Below are positions 24,528 through 34,143 of a stretch of 64,000 bases of DNA, in pieces (position 1 is the first letter of the stretch; each line of letters opens with the position of its first letter). Location: contig NZ_CP091854.1 in NCBI RefSeq assembly GCF_022059845.1, positions 165,797 through 229,796 of the forward strand. The letters run 5' to 3'. Made by a program: the position numbers and the translations under genes. A model generated the notes under the pieces. That model was not told the origin of the DNA. It saw only the letters and a program-made list of their open reading frames with translations, and searched no databases. Origin of the DNA: Terrirubrum flagellatum. Its GTDB lineage: Bacteria; Pseudomonadota; Alphaproteobacteria; Rhizobiales; Beijerinckiaceae.

Positions 24528-26504
24528 ATGTTCAGCCTCTCGGGCGGCCGTCTCTCCTCATACGCGTCGCTGCTGTTCTCTCTTCCGTTTCTCGTATTGT
24601 CGGCTTTGTCCGCATTCGCCCAACAAGGCGCGAGCGATGAGATCGTCGTCACCGACACGCGCAGCCCGCTGCCGTTGCAGCGTTCGGGCAGCGCCATCTC
24701 CGTCGTGTCGTCGGAACAGATCGCGACCTCCAATCCAGGTTCGCTGCTCGACGCGCTGCGCGCCGTTCCCGGCCTCGACATTTCGGAATCGGGAGGGCCG
24801 GGCGCGACGATGAATGTGCGCCTGCGCGGCGCGAACACCGGCCAGACGTTGGTGTTGATCGACGGCGTGCGCGTGAACGATCCCGGCAGCGCCAGCGGCG
24901 AATTCGATTTTTCGCTCATTCCGCCCGGATTGATCGATCGCATCGAGGTGCTGCGCGGTCCGCAGAGCGCGCTTTACGGCTCCGACGCCATCGGCGGCGT
25001 GGTCAACATCATCACGAAGAAAAGCGCGGACAAACCGAGAAGCACGGTTGGCATGGAGGCCGGCAGCTACGGAACATTCTCGACCCATGCGAGCAGCGCC
25101 GGAACCATTGGTCCCTGGAGCTACGCCATCGGTGGGGTTGGCCAGCGCTCGGACGGATTCTCGCGTTACGGCTATCGCATTCCGCGCATCACCAAGAATT
25201 TCCCAACGCTTGAAGCCGACGGCTACAAGCAGTTCGGCGGCTTTGCGCGCGTCGGTTATGATGCGGGGCAGGGCGTGCGCCTCGAAATCGGCGCGCTCGT
25301 GGCTGCGACGCAAGCGGAATATGACGCGGCGTCCGGAACTTTCCCCGACACGCCCTCCTACACAAGGCGCAAATTCGGACAGGTCTGGGGCCGCGCTTCC
25401 TTCGATGCGTTCGACGGTCGCCTGACCAACACGGTGACGTTATCGGCGAGCCGCACCGATCGCAGCTTCTGGGATGTGAGCTACAAGGCGCCGATCAATG
25501 CGGCGAACACCACCGAGACGTTCAGCGGTTTCGTCGGCGATCGGCTCGCGGCGGAATATCAGGGCGATCTCAAGCTCGACGCGTTTGGCTCTCTGATCTT
25601 TGGCGGTCGCGTCGAGCGCGAGACGGCGGAAACGACGAGCCAGAATCTGCAGCCGAAACCCGGTCCGCTGACATCGACGCTTGATGCGTCGCAGATCACA
25701 CGTTCGCTGTTCGCGTTGTGGCAATTGCCGGTGGGTGAGCGACTTAATATTTCGCTTGGCGGCCGCATCGATGATGTGAAGAACTCGGATCAGTTCGCGA
25801 CATGGCGCGCGACGGTCTCCTATCGCCTGCCGGTGACGGAGACGAAATTGCGCGCCAGCGCCGGCACGGGCGGCAAGGCGCCGACTTTGTTCCAGCTCTA
25901 CAGCCCCTCTTTCGGCACGGCGTCGCTGCAATCGGAGCGCAGCTTCGGCTTCGATGTCGGCATCGATCAGCCGCTGTTCGACGGCCGCGCGATGGCGTCG
26001 CTCACCGCCTTCCACAATCGCTTCCGCAATCTCATCCAGTTCGGCGGACCGATTGGCTGCGCGGCCGGCCAGACCGGCTGCTATTTCAACACCGCGCGCG
26101 CCGAGACGTCGGGTCTCGAAGCGGAAGGACGCGCGACCATCATCGAGGGATGGCTGAGCCTCAGCGCCGCCTACACCTATCTTCATTCCAAGGATCTGCT
26201 GACGGGCAAGCAGCTCGCGCGTCGCGCGCCAAATGCGGCGCGCCTTGCAGTGCAGATCACGCCGACGGCGCAATGGCTGATCGAGCCGCGTCTGGTGCTG
26301 GTGTCGAAGCGCTTCAGCGGCGCGGGCGAAACGCAGCGGCTCGCGCCCTACGCGCGGCTTGATCTCTACACGCAGTACCAGATCAACGAGACCTGGAAGA
26401 TCTATGGCCGCGTCGAGAACATCACCAACGCGCGCTATGAAGAGGTCTTCAACTACGGCACGACTGGCCGGGCTTTCTATGCAGGCTGGACGGCGACGTG
26501 GTGA
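24528..26504 (+). CDS. btuB: TonB-dependent outer-membrane receptor, cobalamin type
   Basis: The 658-aa protein has a signal peptide (to about AFA-Q, residue 35), a TonB box (DEIVVTDTRS) and a plug domain (LLDALRAVPGLDISESGG, LVLIDGVRVNDP, IEVLRGPQSALYGSDAIGGVVNI). A 22-strand barrel ends in an aromatic residue (AGWTATW), as expected for BAM-dependent insertion. The cobalamin riboswitch in front makes vitamin B12 or another corrinoid the likely cargo. No BtuFCD importer lies nearby. The ATG is preceded by GCAGGAG. The cobO gene is convergent across a palindromic repeat. Confidence 0.88.
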   Translation: MFSLSGGRLSSYASLLFSLPFLVLSALSAFAQQGASDEIVVTDTRSPLPLQRSGSAISVVSSEQIATSNPGSLLDALRAVPGLDISESGGPGATMNVRLRGANTGQTLVLIDGVRVNDPGSASGEFDFSLIPPGLIDRIEVLRGPQSALYGSDAIGGVVNIITKKSADKPRSTVGMEAGSYGTFSTHASSAGTIGPWSYAIGGVGQRSDGFSRYGYRIPRITKNFPTLEADGYKQFGGFARVGYDAGQGVRLEIGALVAATQAEYDAASGTFPDTPSYTRRKFGQVWGRASFDAFDGRLTNTVTLSASRTDRSFWDVSYKAPINAANTTETFSGFVGDRLAAEYQGDLKLDAFGSLIFGGRVERETAETTSQNLQPKPGPLTSTLDASQITRSLFALWQLPVGERLNISLGGRIDDVKNSDQFATWRATVSYRLPVTETKLRASAGTGGKAPTLFQLYSPSFGTASLQSERSFGFDVGIDQPLFDGRAMASLTAFHNRFRNLIQFGGPIGCAAGQTGCYFNTARAETSGLEAEGRATIIEGWLSLSAAYTYLHSKDLLTGKQLARRAPNAARLAVQITPTAQWLIEPRLVLVSKRFSGAGETQRLAPYARLDLYTQYQINETWKIYGRVENITNARYEEVFNYGTTGRAFYAGWTATW

Positions 26505-26512
26505 GGCGAGCC

Positions 26513-26685
26513 TAGAGCACGATGATTTTTGGCTCGAATCATCCCGCCGTCATCCCGGGACGCGCGGCACGCGCGGGCCCGGGACCCATTGCGCCGCTGC
26601 ACAATTGCCTGGGTTCCGGGTTCACGCCTTCGGCGCGCCCCGGAATGACGGTGGAAATATTCAGGGCTAATCTCATCACGCTTTA
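26513..26685. repeat. Palindromic intergenic repeat between btuB and cobO
   Basis: The element starts TAGAGCACGATGA and ends with a related inverted sequence (TCATCACGCTTTA). Inner arms GTCATCCCGGGACGCG and GCGCCCCGGAATGAC pair with each other. The terminal TTA is, on the minus strand, the TAA stop codon of cobO. It fills the convergent gap and is likely to act as a bidirectional terminator. It shares the TAGAGC/TAAAGC edge with the repeats at 14191, 22952 and 62531. Confidence 0.72.
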
Positions 26686-27309
26686 AAACTCGATTCCCTT
26701 CTGCGCCTTCACGCCGGCGCGGAAGGGATGCTTCACCAAAGTCATTTCGGTGACGAGATCGGCGATCTCGATCAGTTCGGGCTTGGCGTTGCGGCCGGTG
26801 ATGATGACATGTTTGCCGGCCGGCTTCTCCTCTTTGAGGAATGAAACGATCTCCTCGATCGGGAGATAATCGTAGCGCAGCGCGATATTGAGCTCATCGA
26901 GCAGCACGAGCTTGTGCCTGTCGTCGCGAATGAGCTCCTTCGCCTTCTCCCAGGCGGCGCGCGCGGACGCGATGTCGCGCTCGCGATCCTGCGTCTCCCA
27001 GGTGAAGCCTTCGCCCATGATGTGCAGCGTCACGATATCAGGGAAACGCCGCAGCAGGATCGCTTCGCCGGTCACCCATTCCGGCGCCTTGGTGAATTGC
27101 ACCACGGCGACCGGCATTTCATAGGCGACATGGCGGAACACCATGCCGAGCGCGGCCGACGTCTTGCCCTTGCCGGCGCCGGTATGGACGATGAGCAGGC
27201 CCTTGTCGTCGGTCTTGCCGGCTAGCATCTTGTCCTTGGCCGCCTTGTGCTTCTTCATCTTCTCGGCGTGGCGGGCGTTGAGCGCGCTTTCATCGCTATT
27301 CATCTGCAT
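26683..27309 (-). CDS. cobO: Cob(I)yrinic acid a,c-diamide adenosyltransferase
   Basis: This 208-aa cytoplasmic enzyme transfers the adenosyl group of ATP to the cobalt of cobalamin precursors. It shows the CobA/CobO P-loop HTGAGKGKTSAALG, FTKAPEWVTGEA, GEGFTWETQDRERD and LVLLDELNIALRYDY. A lysine-rich N-terminal helix (AEKMKKHKAAKDKM) precedes the core. The ATG at 27309 shares bases with the cobN stop (TGATG), so the two are translationally coupled. In the aerobic pathway CobN inserts cobalt and CobO adenosylates the product, which matches this gene order. Confidence 0.93.
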   Translation of the reverse strand: MQMNSDESALNARHAEKMKKHKAAKDKMLAGKTDDKGLLIVHTGAGKGKTSAALGMVFRHVAYEMPVAVVQFTKAPEWVTGEAILLRRFPDIVTLHIMGEGFTWETQDRERDIASARAAWEKAKELIRDDRHKLVLLDELNIALRYDYLPIEEIVSFLKEEKPAGKHVIITGRNAKPELIEIADLVTEMTLVKHPFRAGVKAQKGIEF

Positions 27310-30300
27310 CACGGCGCGTCCTTCCCTGATTCCGCGAGTTCATCCAGCAATGCGCGCGCCCTGTTGGAGCGCGGCGTCCAGAGCGATCGCTCGATCGCTT
27401 CCTGAAACCGTTCCGCCATCTCGCGCAGCGCCGCCGGATTGGCGTCGCGCATGAAAGCGCGAACTTTGTCGTCCTGCAAATAGGATTCGAAGAGCTGATC
27501 GAAATGATGTGACTTCACTGCATTCGTCGTCGCGGAGAACGCGAAGAGATAGTCGACGGTCGCGGCCATCTCGAAGGCGCCCTTGTAGCCATGGCGCATG
27601 ACGCCCGCGATCCATTTCGGATTGGCCGCGCGGCCACGCACCACGCGCGCGATCTCTTCGTCAAGGGAGCGCGCCAAAGGCGTCTCGGGTCGCGACGTGT
27701 CGAGATGGAAGATGCGCGGCGCGTGGCCAGAGGCTTTCTCGACTGCGGCGGAGAGCCCGCCCATGAACTGGTAGTAATCGTCGGAATCGAGAATGTCGTG
27801 CTCGCGATTGTCCTGCGCCTGCGCGACGATCTCGACTTTGGCGAGACGCCGCTCGAAAAGGTCGAGCACGGCGTCGCCCTCCTGGCCGCCGCCATAGGCG
27901 TAGCCGCCCCACGCCTTGTAGGCTTCGGCGAAATCGCCGCGCTCGCGCCAGCCCTTTTCGTCGATCAGCGCCTGCAGGCCCGCGCCATAGGCGCCGGGTT
28001 TCGATCCGAACACGCGCGACATCGCGCGCCGGGAATTTTCGCCCTGCGCCGCCTCCGCGCGCGTCGCTGCGGCGATCGGATTCTCGTCGTCAGGTTCATC
28101 GAGCGCAGCGATGGCGCGCACCGCGCTGTCGAAGAGATCGATCTGCGTCGGAAACGCGTCGCGGAACAGGCCCGACACGCGCAAGGTCACATCGACGCGC
28201 GGTCGCTTGCGCTCGGCGCCGGTCATGATCTCGAAGCCGGTGACGCGGCCGGACGAGGATTCCCATACCGGCCGCGCGCCGATCAGCGCCAGCGCCTGCG
28301 CGATGTCGTCGCCGCCGGTGCGCATATTCGCAGTGCCCCAGACAGAGAGCGCCACCGTGCGCGGCCATGCGCCGGTCTCGCGCCAGTGACGCTCGACAAT
28401 CGCATCGGCGGTTGCGCAACCGATGCGCCACGCAGCCGGCGTTGGCGCGGCGCGCACATCGATTGCGTAGAAATTGCGGCCCGTCGGCAGAACATCCGGC
28501 CGTCCGCGCGTCGGCGCGCCGGAAGGGCCAGGTGCGACGAAACGCGCGGCGAGGCCCGCTTTCAACGCGTCAAGCTCTGCGCCCGCGCTGCTTGTGAGCG
28601 AGGGGCGCAGATCGCGCTCGATCCAGTCGAGCACGGCGCGCGCATGCGTCCATGAGGGATCGCAAGCGATGTCTCCTGCGACGAGAGCGGAGGCGAGCTT
28701 CTCCAGCCGTTCGACGGTGTCGCCCTGCGTGCGCCACGCCTCTGTTGCAACGCTTTCGAGCGCATGTGGACGCGCTCCGCTCCAGGGCGCGGCGAGATCG
28801 CGCGTCAGTGGATCGAAGCCGGTGAGGCCGAGATCGGCGGCGAGTGCGCGATGCAGGGATTCATTCTCTGCGCCTTCGACAAGTCGCGGCGATCGTGCGA
28901 TGGCGACAATCAGCTCGTTGAGATGGTCGCTTGCAGGCGTCTGGCCGAACACATGCAGCCCGTCGCGGATCTGCATCTCCTTCACGTCGCACAGCGTTGC
29001 GTCGATCAGGCGCAACGCCTCGTCGCGCGGCGCATCGCGGGAAAGGCCGAGATCAGCGTCGAGACGCAACGCGCGCGCGGATGCAAGAATATCGTCGGCG
29101 AGGCTGTCGGCGCGCCTGGGGTCGAGATCGGCGGCGAGCGCATATTCGTCGATCAGGCTTTCAAGTTCGGCGAGATCGCCATGCAGTTCCGCGCGCGTCA
29201 GCGGCGGCGTGAGGTGATCAATGACGACCGCGCCGGCGCGTCGTTTCGCCTGCACGCCCTCGCCGGGATCATTGACGATGAAGGGATAGAGATTGGGCAG
29301 CGCGCCGAGCGCGATGCGCGGCCAGCAGGAGGGTGAGAGAGCCGTCGCCTTGCCCGGCAGCCATTCCAGATTGCCATGCTTGCCGAGATGCACGACCGCG
29401 TGTGCATCAAAGTGATCGCGCAGCCAGATATGAAAGGCGAGATAGTGATGCGGCGGAACGAGATCGGGATCGTGATAGGTCGATTTCGGATCGATATTGT
29501 AGCCGCGCGCCGGCTGCACGCCGATGACGACATGGCCGAAATTGCGGATCGCCAGCTCGAACGCGCCGTCGCTTACATGCGGATCGCTCTCTGGCGCGCC
29601 CCAGCGCGAGAGGATTTGCGCGCGCGCGTCGTCAGGCAATTGCGCGAAAGCTTGCGCGTAATCCTGAAGCGAGAGGCGAGCGCCGCCAATGCGATCGCCG
29701 CGCCGCGCGATGTCGTTTGTCGGACCGGCCGCGATCTCGCGCATCAGCGCGTCGCCATTCTCCGGAATTCGGTCGATGCGATAGCCCGCATCGCGCATCA
29801 TCCGCATGACTTCGATGGCGCTCGCCGGCGTATCGAGACCGACGCCGTTCGCCATGCGCCCATCGCGGTTGGGATAGTTCGCGAGGATGATCGCAATCCG
29901 GCGCTCGTCCGCTCGCGCGCGCCGCAGCCGCGTCCAGGCCGCGGTGAGATCGGCGGCGTGCGCGATTCCCTCTGCATGCGGAATACTGCTGGCAGGCCCT
30001 GCGCTTTTCCCGGGCGGCGTCTTGAACGCGATGACGCCGGCGGCGACGCGCCCGTCAACCTCAGGCAGCACGACATTCATGGCGAGATCGCGGGGCGCAA
30101 GGCCGCGCGGCGAAGCGCGCCATTCCTCTTCCGTCGAGCCCGCAAGAGCCACTTGCAGAACAGAACAATCGTAGCGCGCCAGAGGCCCGCCGGCTGAGTC
30201 GACGCCGGGCGTTCCGCTGGCGAAAGCGGTGGCGTTGAGGATCACGTCGGGTCCGCGCGCCGCAAGTTCGCGCGCGAGAATTGCGATCGCTGATTCATCC

Positions 30301-30995
30301 TTCAGGCTGGTGAGATAGATCGGCAGCACCGACAATCCGCGCTCGCCAAGCGCGTGGGCGAGCGCTTCGATCGCATCCGTCGCGCCGCTTTGCGCCAGCG
30401 CGCGATAGAACAGGATCAGCGCGAGCGGCTTCGCCGGATCGAGCTGTGCGGCGCGCGCGAGCACGCCGGCCGGCGGCATGGCCACGGCTTGAGGCGGCGC
30501 TTCGCCGCGCCCGATGAGATGATCGAGAAAGGTCATCGCATTGGCGATATTTTCAGGCCCGCCTTCCGCGAAGTATCGCCACAGCTCCCGCGTGCGCGCG
30601 AGATCGAGAGTGCCGAAGCTCGCGAATCGTTCGTCCCAGTGCGTGTCGCCGGGAATGCAGATGAGAACAGCGCCCGCGCGTCGCGCCTCCTCGCGCACGC
30701 GCTCGAAGCCTTCGCGCCAATAGGTCTCGGCGCCGAGAAGCCGCAGCGCGACGATCTTCGCCTTCGCCACGAGCTGCACGCAGAAGGTCTCAATCTCGTC
30801 GGGCTTCGCCACGCCGAGCAGGTTGCACAGCGTGAGCGTCGGTCCATCCTCGTCGCGGAAGCGCGCCTGACGCTGCAGCAGCGCGAGTTCGGAATCCGCC
30901 ATCGAGCCGATCACGATGTCGGCCGACGCGAAGGACAATTGCTTCGCCTGGCGGCCGTCCTCGATCAGGAAGCGCGGGGTGACAAGAACATGCAT
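27309..30995 (-). CDS. cobN: Cobaltochelatase large subunit
   Basis: The 1228-aa protein is the large subunit of the ATP-dependent aerobic cobalt chelatase, which with CobS and CobT inserts cobalt into hydrogenobyrinic acid a,c-diamide. Family motifs include VVHLGKHGNLEWLPGKATALS, PFIVNDPGEGVQAKRRAGAVV, YAYGGGQEGDAVLDLFERRL and HGYKGAFEMAATVDYLFAFSATT (given as separate short motifs HLGKHGNLEWLPG, NDPGEGVQAKRR, HGYKGAFEMAATVD). The length is close to the usual 1250-1280 aa. CobS, CobT and CobW are not in the window. It lies 76 bp downstream of a sugar-catabolic operon on the same strand, without a riboswitch of its own. Confidence 0.93.
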   Translation of the reverse strand: MHVLVTPRFLIEDGRQAKQLSFASADIVIGSMADSELALLQRQARFRDEDGPTLTLCNLLGVAKPDEIETFCVQLVAKAKIVALRLLGAETYWREGFERVREEARRAGAVLICIPGDTHWDERFASFGTLDLARTRELWRYFAEGGPENIANAMTFLDHLIGRGEAPPQAVAMPPAGVLARAAQLDPAKPLALILFYRALAQSGATDAIEALAHALGERGLSVLPIYLTSLKDESAIAILARELAARGPDVILNATAFASGTPGVDSAGGPLARYDCSVLQVALAGSTEEEWRASPRGLAPRDLAMNVVLPEVDGRVAAGVIAFKTPPGKSAGPASSIPHAEGIAHAADLTAAWTRLRRARADERRIAIILANYPNRDGRMANGVGLDTPASAIEVMRMMRDAGYRIDRIPENGDALMREIAAGPTNDIARRGDRIGGARLSLQDYAQAFAQLPDDARAQILSRWGAPESDPHVSDGAFELAIRNFGHVVIGVQPARGYNIDPKSTYHDPDLVPPHHYLAFHIWLRDHFDAHAVVHLGKHGNLEWLPGKATALSPSCWPRIALGALPNLYPFIVNDPGEGVQAKRRAGAVVIDHLTPPLTRAELHGDLAELESLIDEYALAADLDPRRADSLADDILASARALRLDADLGLSRDAPRDEALRLIDATLCDVKEMQIRDGLHVFGQTPASDHLNELIVAIARSPRLVEGAENESLHRALAADLGLTGFDPLTRDLAAPWSGARPHALESVATEAWRTQGDTVERLEKLASALVAGDIACDPSWTHARAVLDWIERDLRPSLTSSAGAELDALKAGLAARFVAPGPSGAPTRGRPDVLPTGRNFYAIDVRAAPTPAAWRIGCATADAIVERHWRETGAWPRTVALSVWGTANMRTGGDDIAQALALIGARPVWESSSGRVTGFEIMTGAERKRPRVDVTLRVSGLFRDAFPTQIDLFDSAVRAIAALDEPDDENPIAAATRAEAAQGENSRRAMSRVFGSKPGAYGAGLQALIDEKGWRERGDFAEAYKAWGGYAYGGGQEGDAVLDLFERRLAKVEIVAQAQDNREHDILDSDDYYQFMGGLSAAVEKASGHAPRIFHLDTSRPETPLARSLDEEIARVVRGRAANPKWIAGVMRHGYKGAFEMAATVDYLFAFSATTNAVKSHHFDQLFESYLQDDKVRAFMRDANPAALREMAERFQEAIERSLWTPRSNRARALLDELAESGKDAP

Positions 30996-31012
30996 CTCGG
31001 GCGTTCGGACTT

Positions 31013-31055
31013 GCGCCTGATGCGGCGCCTGGACGCCTTACTGCATCAGCGGCGC
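31013..31055. terminator. Hairpin between the catabolic operon and cobN
   Basis: GCGCCTGATGC (31013-31023) can pair with GCATCAGCGGCGC (31043-31055) with a single bulge. There is no T tract, so it is not a classical intrinsic terminator. It may be a weak terminator, an mRNA processing site or part of the cobN leader. Confidence 0.35.
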
Positions 31056-31071
31056 ACCCGTCCAATCGGGC

Positions 31072-32043
31072 TCAGGCGCCCGGCTTCGAAGCTGCGGCAA
31101 GTGCGCCGAGCCGGGCGCGCAGCGGTGGTAGAAGCTCCCGCTCGGCGCGGATCACGTCGGCGAACAGGCGCTCCATCTCGGAAAGGCCGAATGGCGTCGG
31201 CGTGATTCCAGGGGCGCGGTCGACCACGTCAGCGAAGCCAAGCCGCTTCGCCATGACGCGCTTGCCGTAGCAGAGAATGCTCGGGATGGCGCGGGTCATG
31301 AAGGCGACGAGCGGCAGGATTTCCTTGTGCAGGCGGAACGCGAGCGTTGTCGCCTCTGCGTCATGGGACGTGAGCGCCTCATACATTGCGACCTGGATCG
31401 CGAGGCAGTCTGGGGCGGGAATGAGGCCGGCGCCGCCGCTCCTCATTAATGAAATAAATTCGAGCCCGCCATGTCCGCCGAAGGCGTCGACGGCGTCGCC
31501 GAGTTCGGCCAGCGTGCGCGCGACGTCGACCGACCAGCCCTCGATCTTCAGTAGAGATATGCTTGGATGGCGCCGCGCCAGCGCGACGATTCCTTCAGGC
31601 GAGAGCGCGCTGTCGAGATTTATGGGATTGTTCTGGATCGCGACGGGGCAATCGAGCCGGTCGGCGATGGCGCCGAAATGGCGTTGCAGATCTGCTTCCG
31701 AATGCCCCTTGCCCGGCGGCGGCTGCAGGATCACCCAGTCGGCGCCATTCTTGATCGCCATGCGCGCAAAAGCGATCTGTCCCTCGACATCCTGCTCCGC
31801 AACCGTCACTGCGTAGGGCGCACGTTTGCCAAGCGCCGCGCCGACGACTTCGACGACCTCGCGGCGCTCTTCCGTCGTCATATGATTCACTTCGGTCACG
31901 AGGCCGAGAACCATCACGCCATGCGCGCCTTCGGCCAGACAATGCTCCACCTGCGCGCGCATCGCATCGTGATCGAGTCGCCCGCTGCGATCGAAGAAGG
32001 CGTAGAGAACGGGATAGACGCCCCTGAAGCGGCGGCGGCTCAT
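31072..32043 (-). CDS. DapA-like aldolase/dehydratase, last gene of the sugar-acid operon
   Basis: The 323-aa (beta/alpha)8 protein belongs to the dihydrodipicolinate synthase family. The Schiff-base lysine is present (ISLLKIEGWS, near residue 170), and the N-terminal motif GVYPVLYAFFDRSGRLD is typical. The place where classical DapA has its catalytic tyrosine (YNVP) reads QNNP, so the Tyr is missing. Members of this family cleave or dehydrate 2-keto-3-deoxy sugar acids rather than make dihydrodipicolinate, and the neighbours (two mandelate-racemase-type enzymes, lactonase, ABC importer) support that. It starts 4 bp after the stop of the enolase-superfamily gene. A second family member lies at 33232-34143. 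Confidence 0.8.
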   Translation of the reverse strand: MSRRRFRGVYPVLYAFFDRSGRLDHDAMRAQVEHCLAEGAHGVMVLGLVTEVNHMTTEERREVVEVVGAALGKRAPYAVTVAEQDVEGQIAFARMAIKNGADWVILQPPPGKGHSEADLQRHFGAIADRLDCPVAIQNNPINLDSALSPEGIVALARRHPSISLLKIEGWSVDVARTLAELGDAVDAFGGHGGLEFISLMRSGGAGLIPAPDCLAIQVAMYEALTSHDAEATTLAFRLHKEILPLVAFMTRAIPSILCYGKRVMAKRLGFADVVDRAPGITPTPFGLSEMERLFADVIRAERELLPPLRARLGALAAASKPGA

Positions 32044-32046
32044 CGT

Positions 32047-33222
32047 TCACGCCGCCACGATGTAGTTGAACACTTCGTCCTTCGGCGAGACGCCAAGCCC
32101 CGGTCCGCTCGGCAGGCTGTAGAAGCCTTCCGCACAGGCCATGTCGCCATGGATGAAGCGAAGATTCTTGTCGAAGATCGAATGTTGATATTCGTGATAG
32201 GGCACGCGCTTCAATGCCGATGTTGCGTGTAGGCTCGCCGCCATGAAGACACCAAGGCCGATCGAGGCGTGCGGAATGACGTCGACATGGAAAGCGTGCG
32301 CCATGCGGCCGATATGCAGGAACTCGGTCACGCCGGTGTGGCCCATCTCCGGCTGAATGATGCTCATGCAGCGGCGCTCGAAGCGCGGACGATATTCAAA
32401 CGCCGTGCGCAATTCCTCGCCGAGCGCGACGGGCACGCCGACGCCGCGCGCCACGAGCTCCTGTCCGTCGATATCCTCGGGCTCGCAGGGCGCTTCGGCG
32501 AAGGCGAGATTGTAGGCCTCGAGCTTGCGGATCAGCCGGATCGCCTCGCCCGCGGTGAATTTCCAGTGGAGATCGACCATGATCTCGACATCGGGCCCCA
32601 GCGCCTCGCGCAGCGCCGCCATTTCCTTCACGACGCCATCGTCCGATACGGCGGCGGCGAATTTCACCGCGCGATAACCCTTGCCGACCCACTCGACGGC
32701 GAGATCGACGCGCTCCTGCAACGTCGCCTTGGGCAGGCCGGAAACATAGGCCGGAATCTTGTGATGACGCGCGCCGCCGAGAAGGCCATGCAGCGGCCGG
32801 TTTGCGCATTTGCCGAAGAGGTCCCACACGGCGATGTCGACGCCGGCGAGGCTGTCGACATAAAAGCCGCCGAAAAAGCCGCGCACGCGCATGAGATCAT
32901 AGAGGTCTTCATGCAGCACGACCGGCTCGCCGGGATCGCGACCGATCATCACGGGGCCGAGCACATCGTCGATAATAGCCTTCACCGCATGCGGCGCGAC
33001 GATGCCATAGGTTTCTCCCCAGCCGACCTTGCCGCTTTCGGCGGTGACCTTGATCAGCACTGACATATCGCTCGAGGGATAGATCGAGCGATTGCCCTTG
33101 CGGATGATGTAGCCCTTCTCGTTGATGCGTTCGCCTTCGCGCAGCGGCCCGAGGTAGGGCGTATCGCGCGGGATCGAGATGATGAAGCTTTCGACTTTTG
33201 TGATCGCGTCAAGCGGCGGCAT
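32047..33222 (-). CDS. Enolase-superfamily enzyme (mandelate racemase/galactonate dehydratase type)
   Basis: The 391-aa protein has the capping domain and barrel of the mandelate racemase group. Metal ligands can be placed in IMVDLHWKF (Asp), LAFAEAPCEPED (Glu) and VALGEELRT (Glu). A histidine base is seen in VIPHASIGLG and a lysine in YRAVKFAAA. The partner of the catalytic His, usually Asp in the strand before, reads Gln (IIQPEMGH). Sugar-acid dehydratases such as galactonate dehydratase have this layout. It lies between two DapA-like genes with 3-9 bp gaps, so dehydration of an aldonate or aldarate followed by aldol cleavage is the expected sequence. The exact acid is not predictable. Confidence 0.82.
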   Translation of the reverse strand: MPPLDAITKVESFIISIPRDTPYLGPLREGERINEKGYIIRKGNRSIYPSSDMSVLIKVTAESGKVGWGETYGIVAPHAVKAIIDDVLGPVMIGRDPGEPVVLHEDLYDLMRVRGFFGGFYVDSLAGVDIAVWDLFGKCANRPLHGLLGGARHHKIPAYVSGLPKATLQERVDLAVEWVGKGYRAVKFAAAVSDDGVVKEMAALREALGPDVEIMVDLHWKFTAGEAIRLIRKLEAYNLAFAEAPCEPEDIDGQELVARGVGVPVALGEELRTAFEYRPRFERRCMSIIQPEMGHTGVTEFLHIGRMAHAFHVDVIPHASIGLGVFMAASLHATSALKRVPYHEYQHSIFDKNLRFIHGDMACAEGFYSLPSGPGLGVSPKDEVFNYIVAA

Positions 33223-33231
33223 CGTGTTGTC

Positions 33232-34143
33232 TCAGCTGCGCGGGGGATGAATGGCGAAGAGATCGGCCGCTTCCGCAATGAGCGCCGCAAGCTCGATCTC
33301 ATCACCCTCGTCGAACACGGGGCCGGCGGCGCGCGCCACCGTCGATTGCAAAAGACCGCGCGCTTTGAGCACCGCTTTCGTCAGCCGCACGCGGAAATTC
33401 GCCTGGAACAGCAGAAGCGGCAGCGAGCGCGAATAAAGCCGCCGCGCCATTTTCACATCGTCAGCGTGGAACGCGCGAAACAGCGCCGCATGCACATCTG
33501 TGAGTTCGGCCGCAGGCATGGCGCCGGCCGCGCCGCGCGCCAGCTCATCCATCATGTAGCGCGCGCCCGCGCCGCCGAACACGCCGTCGAGCTTGCCGCC
33601 GACCGCTTTCAGAATCGCGGTTACGTTCTGGCCCGGTGGCAGGGTTTCTTCCTTGACGAATCGGATTTGCGGAACGGCGCTGACGATCTCGGCGATGGCG
33701 GTCGGCTTCAGGCCCGCGCCCATCGGCGCCGGCGCGTTCTGCAGCATGATCGGCAGAGAGGTATTCGCAGCGACGGCGCGATAGAAGGCGATGTGCTTCT
33801 CGATATCGGCGCCGTTGCCGGCTGGCGCCATGATCATCGCGGCCTTCGCGCCGACCGCGCGGCCTTCCTCGGCGCGCGCGGCGGATCGCGCGGGATCGGC
33901 GTCGCTTGCGCCAACGATGAAGGGCAGGCGGCCCTTGAGCGCTTCGCCCAGCGTGTTGACCATCAGCAGCCGTTCTTCCGGCGACAACGTCTCCACTTCG
34001 CTCGCCATGCCGGGATAGACCATGCCATCGGCGCCGGCCTCGACGGCGAAATTCACCAGCGTCTTCAACGCGGCGGGATCGACGGCGCGATCGGCGGTGA
34101 AAGGCGTGGGAAGAACGGGAAAGACGCCCGACAATTTTGTCAT
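33232..34143 (-). CDS. DapA-like aldolase/dehydratase, second copy
   Basis: The 303-aa member of the dihydrodipicolinate synthase family starts MTKLSGVFPVLPTPFTADR and keeps the Schiff-base lysine (RFVKEETLPPG). As in the neighbour at 31072, the catalytic-tyrosine motif is changed, here to LQNAP. The ATG at 34143 overlaps the TGA of the upstream permease gene (ATGA). Any longer frame would run back into the permease gene. Two paralogous aldolases in one operon suggest two steps, or two substrates feeding the same transporter. I infer a role in breakdown of a 2-keto-3-deoxy acid. Confidence 0.8.
   Translation of the reverse strand: MTKLSGVFPVLPTPFTADRAVDPAALKTLVNFAVEAGADGMVYPGMASEVETLSPEERLLMVNTLGEALKGRLPFIVGASDADPARSAARAEEGRAVGAKAAMIMAPAGNGADIEKHIAFYRAVAANTSLPIMLQNAPAPMGAGLKPTAIAEIVSAVPQIRFVKEETLPPGQNVTAILKAVGGKLDGVFGGAGARYMMDELARGAAGAMPAAELTDVHAALFRAFHADDVKMARRLYSRSLPLLLFQANFRVRLTKAVLKARGLLQSTVARAAGPVFDEGDEIELAALIAEAADLFAIHPPRS

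Noticed and set aside
22952..26685. Short repeated palindromes as possible CRISPR units
   Set aside because: They are single, differ from each other and have no regular repeat-spacer structure.
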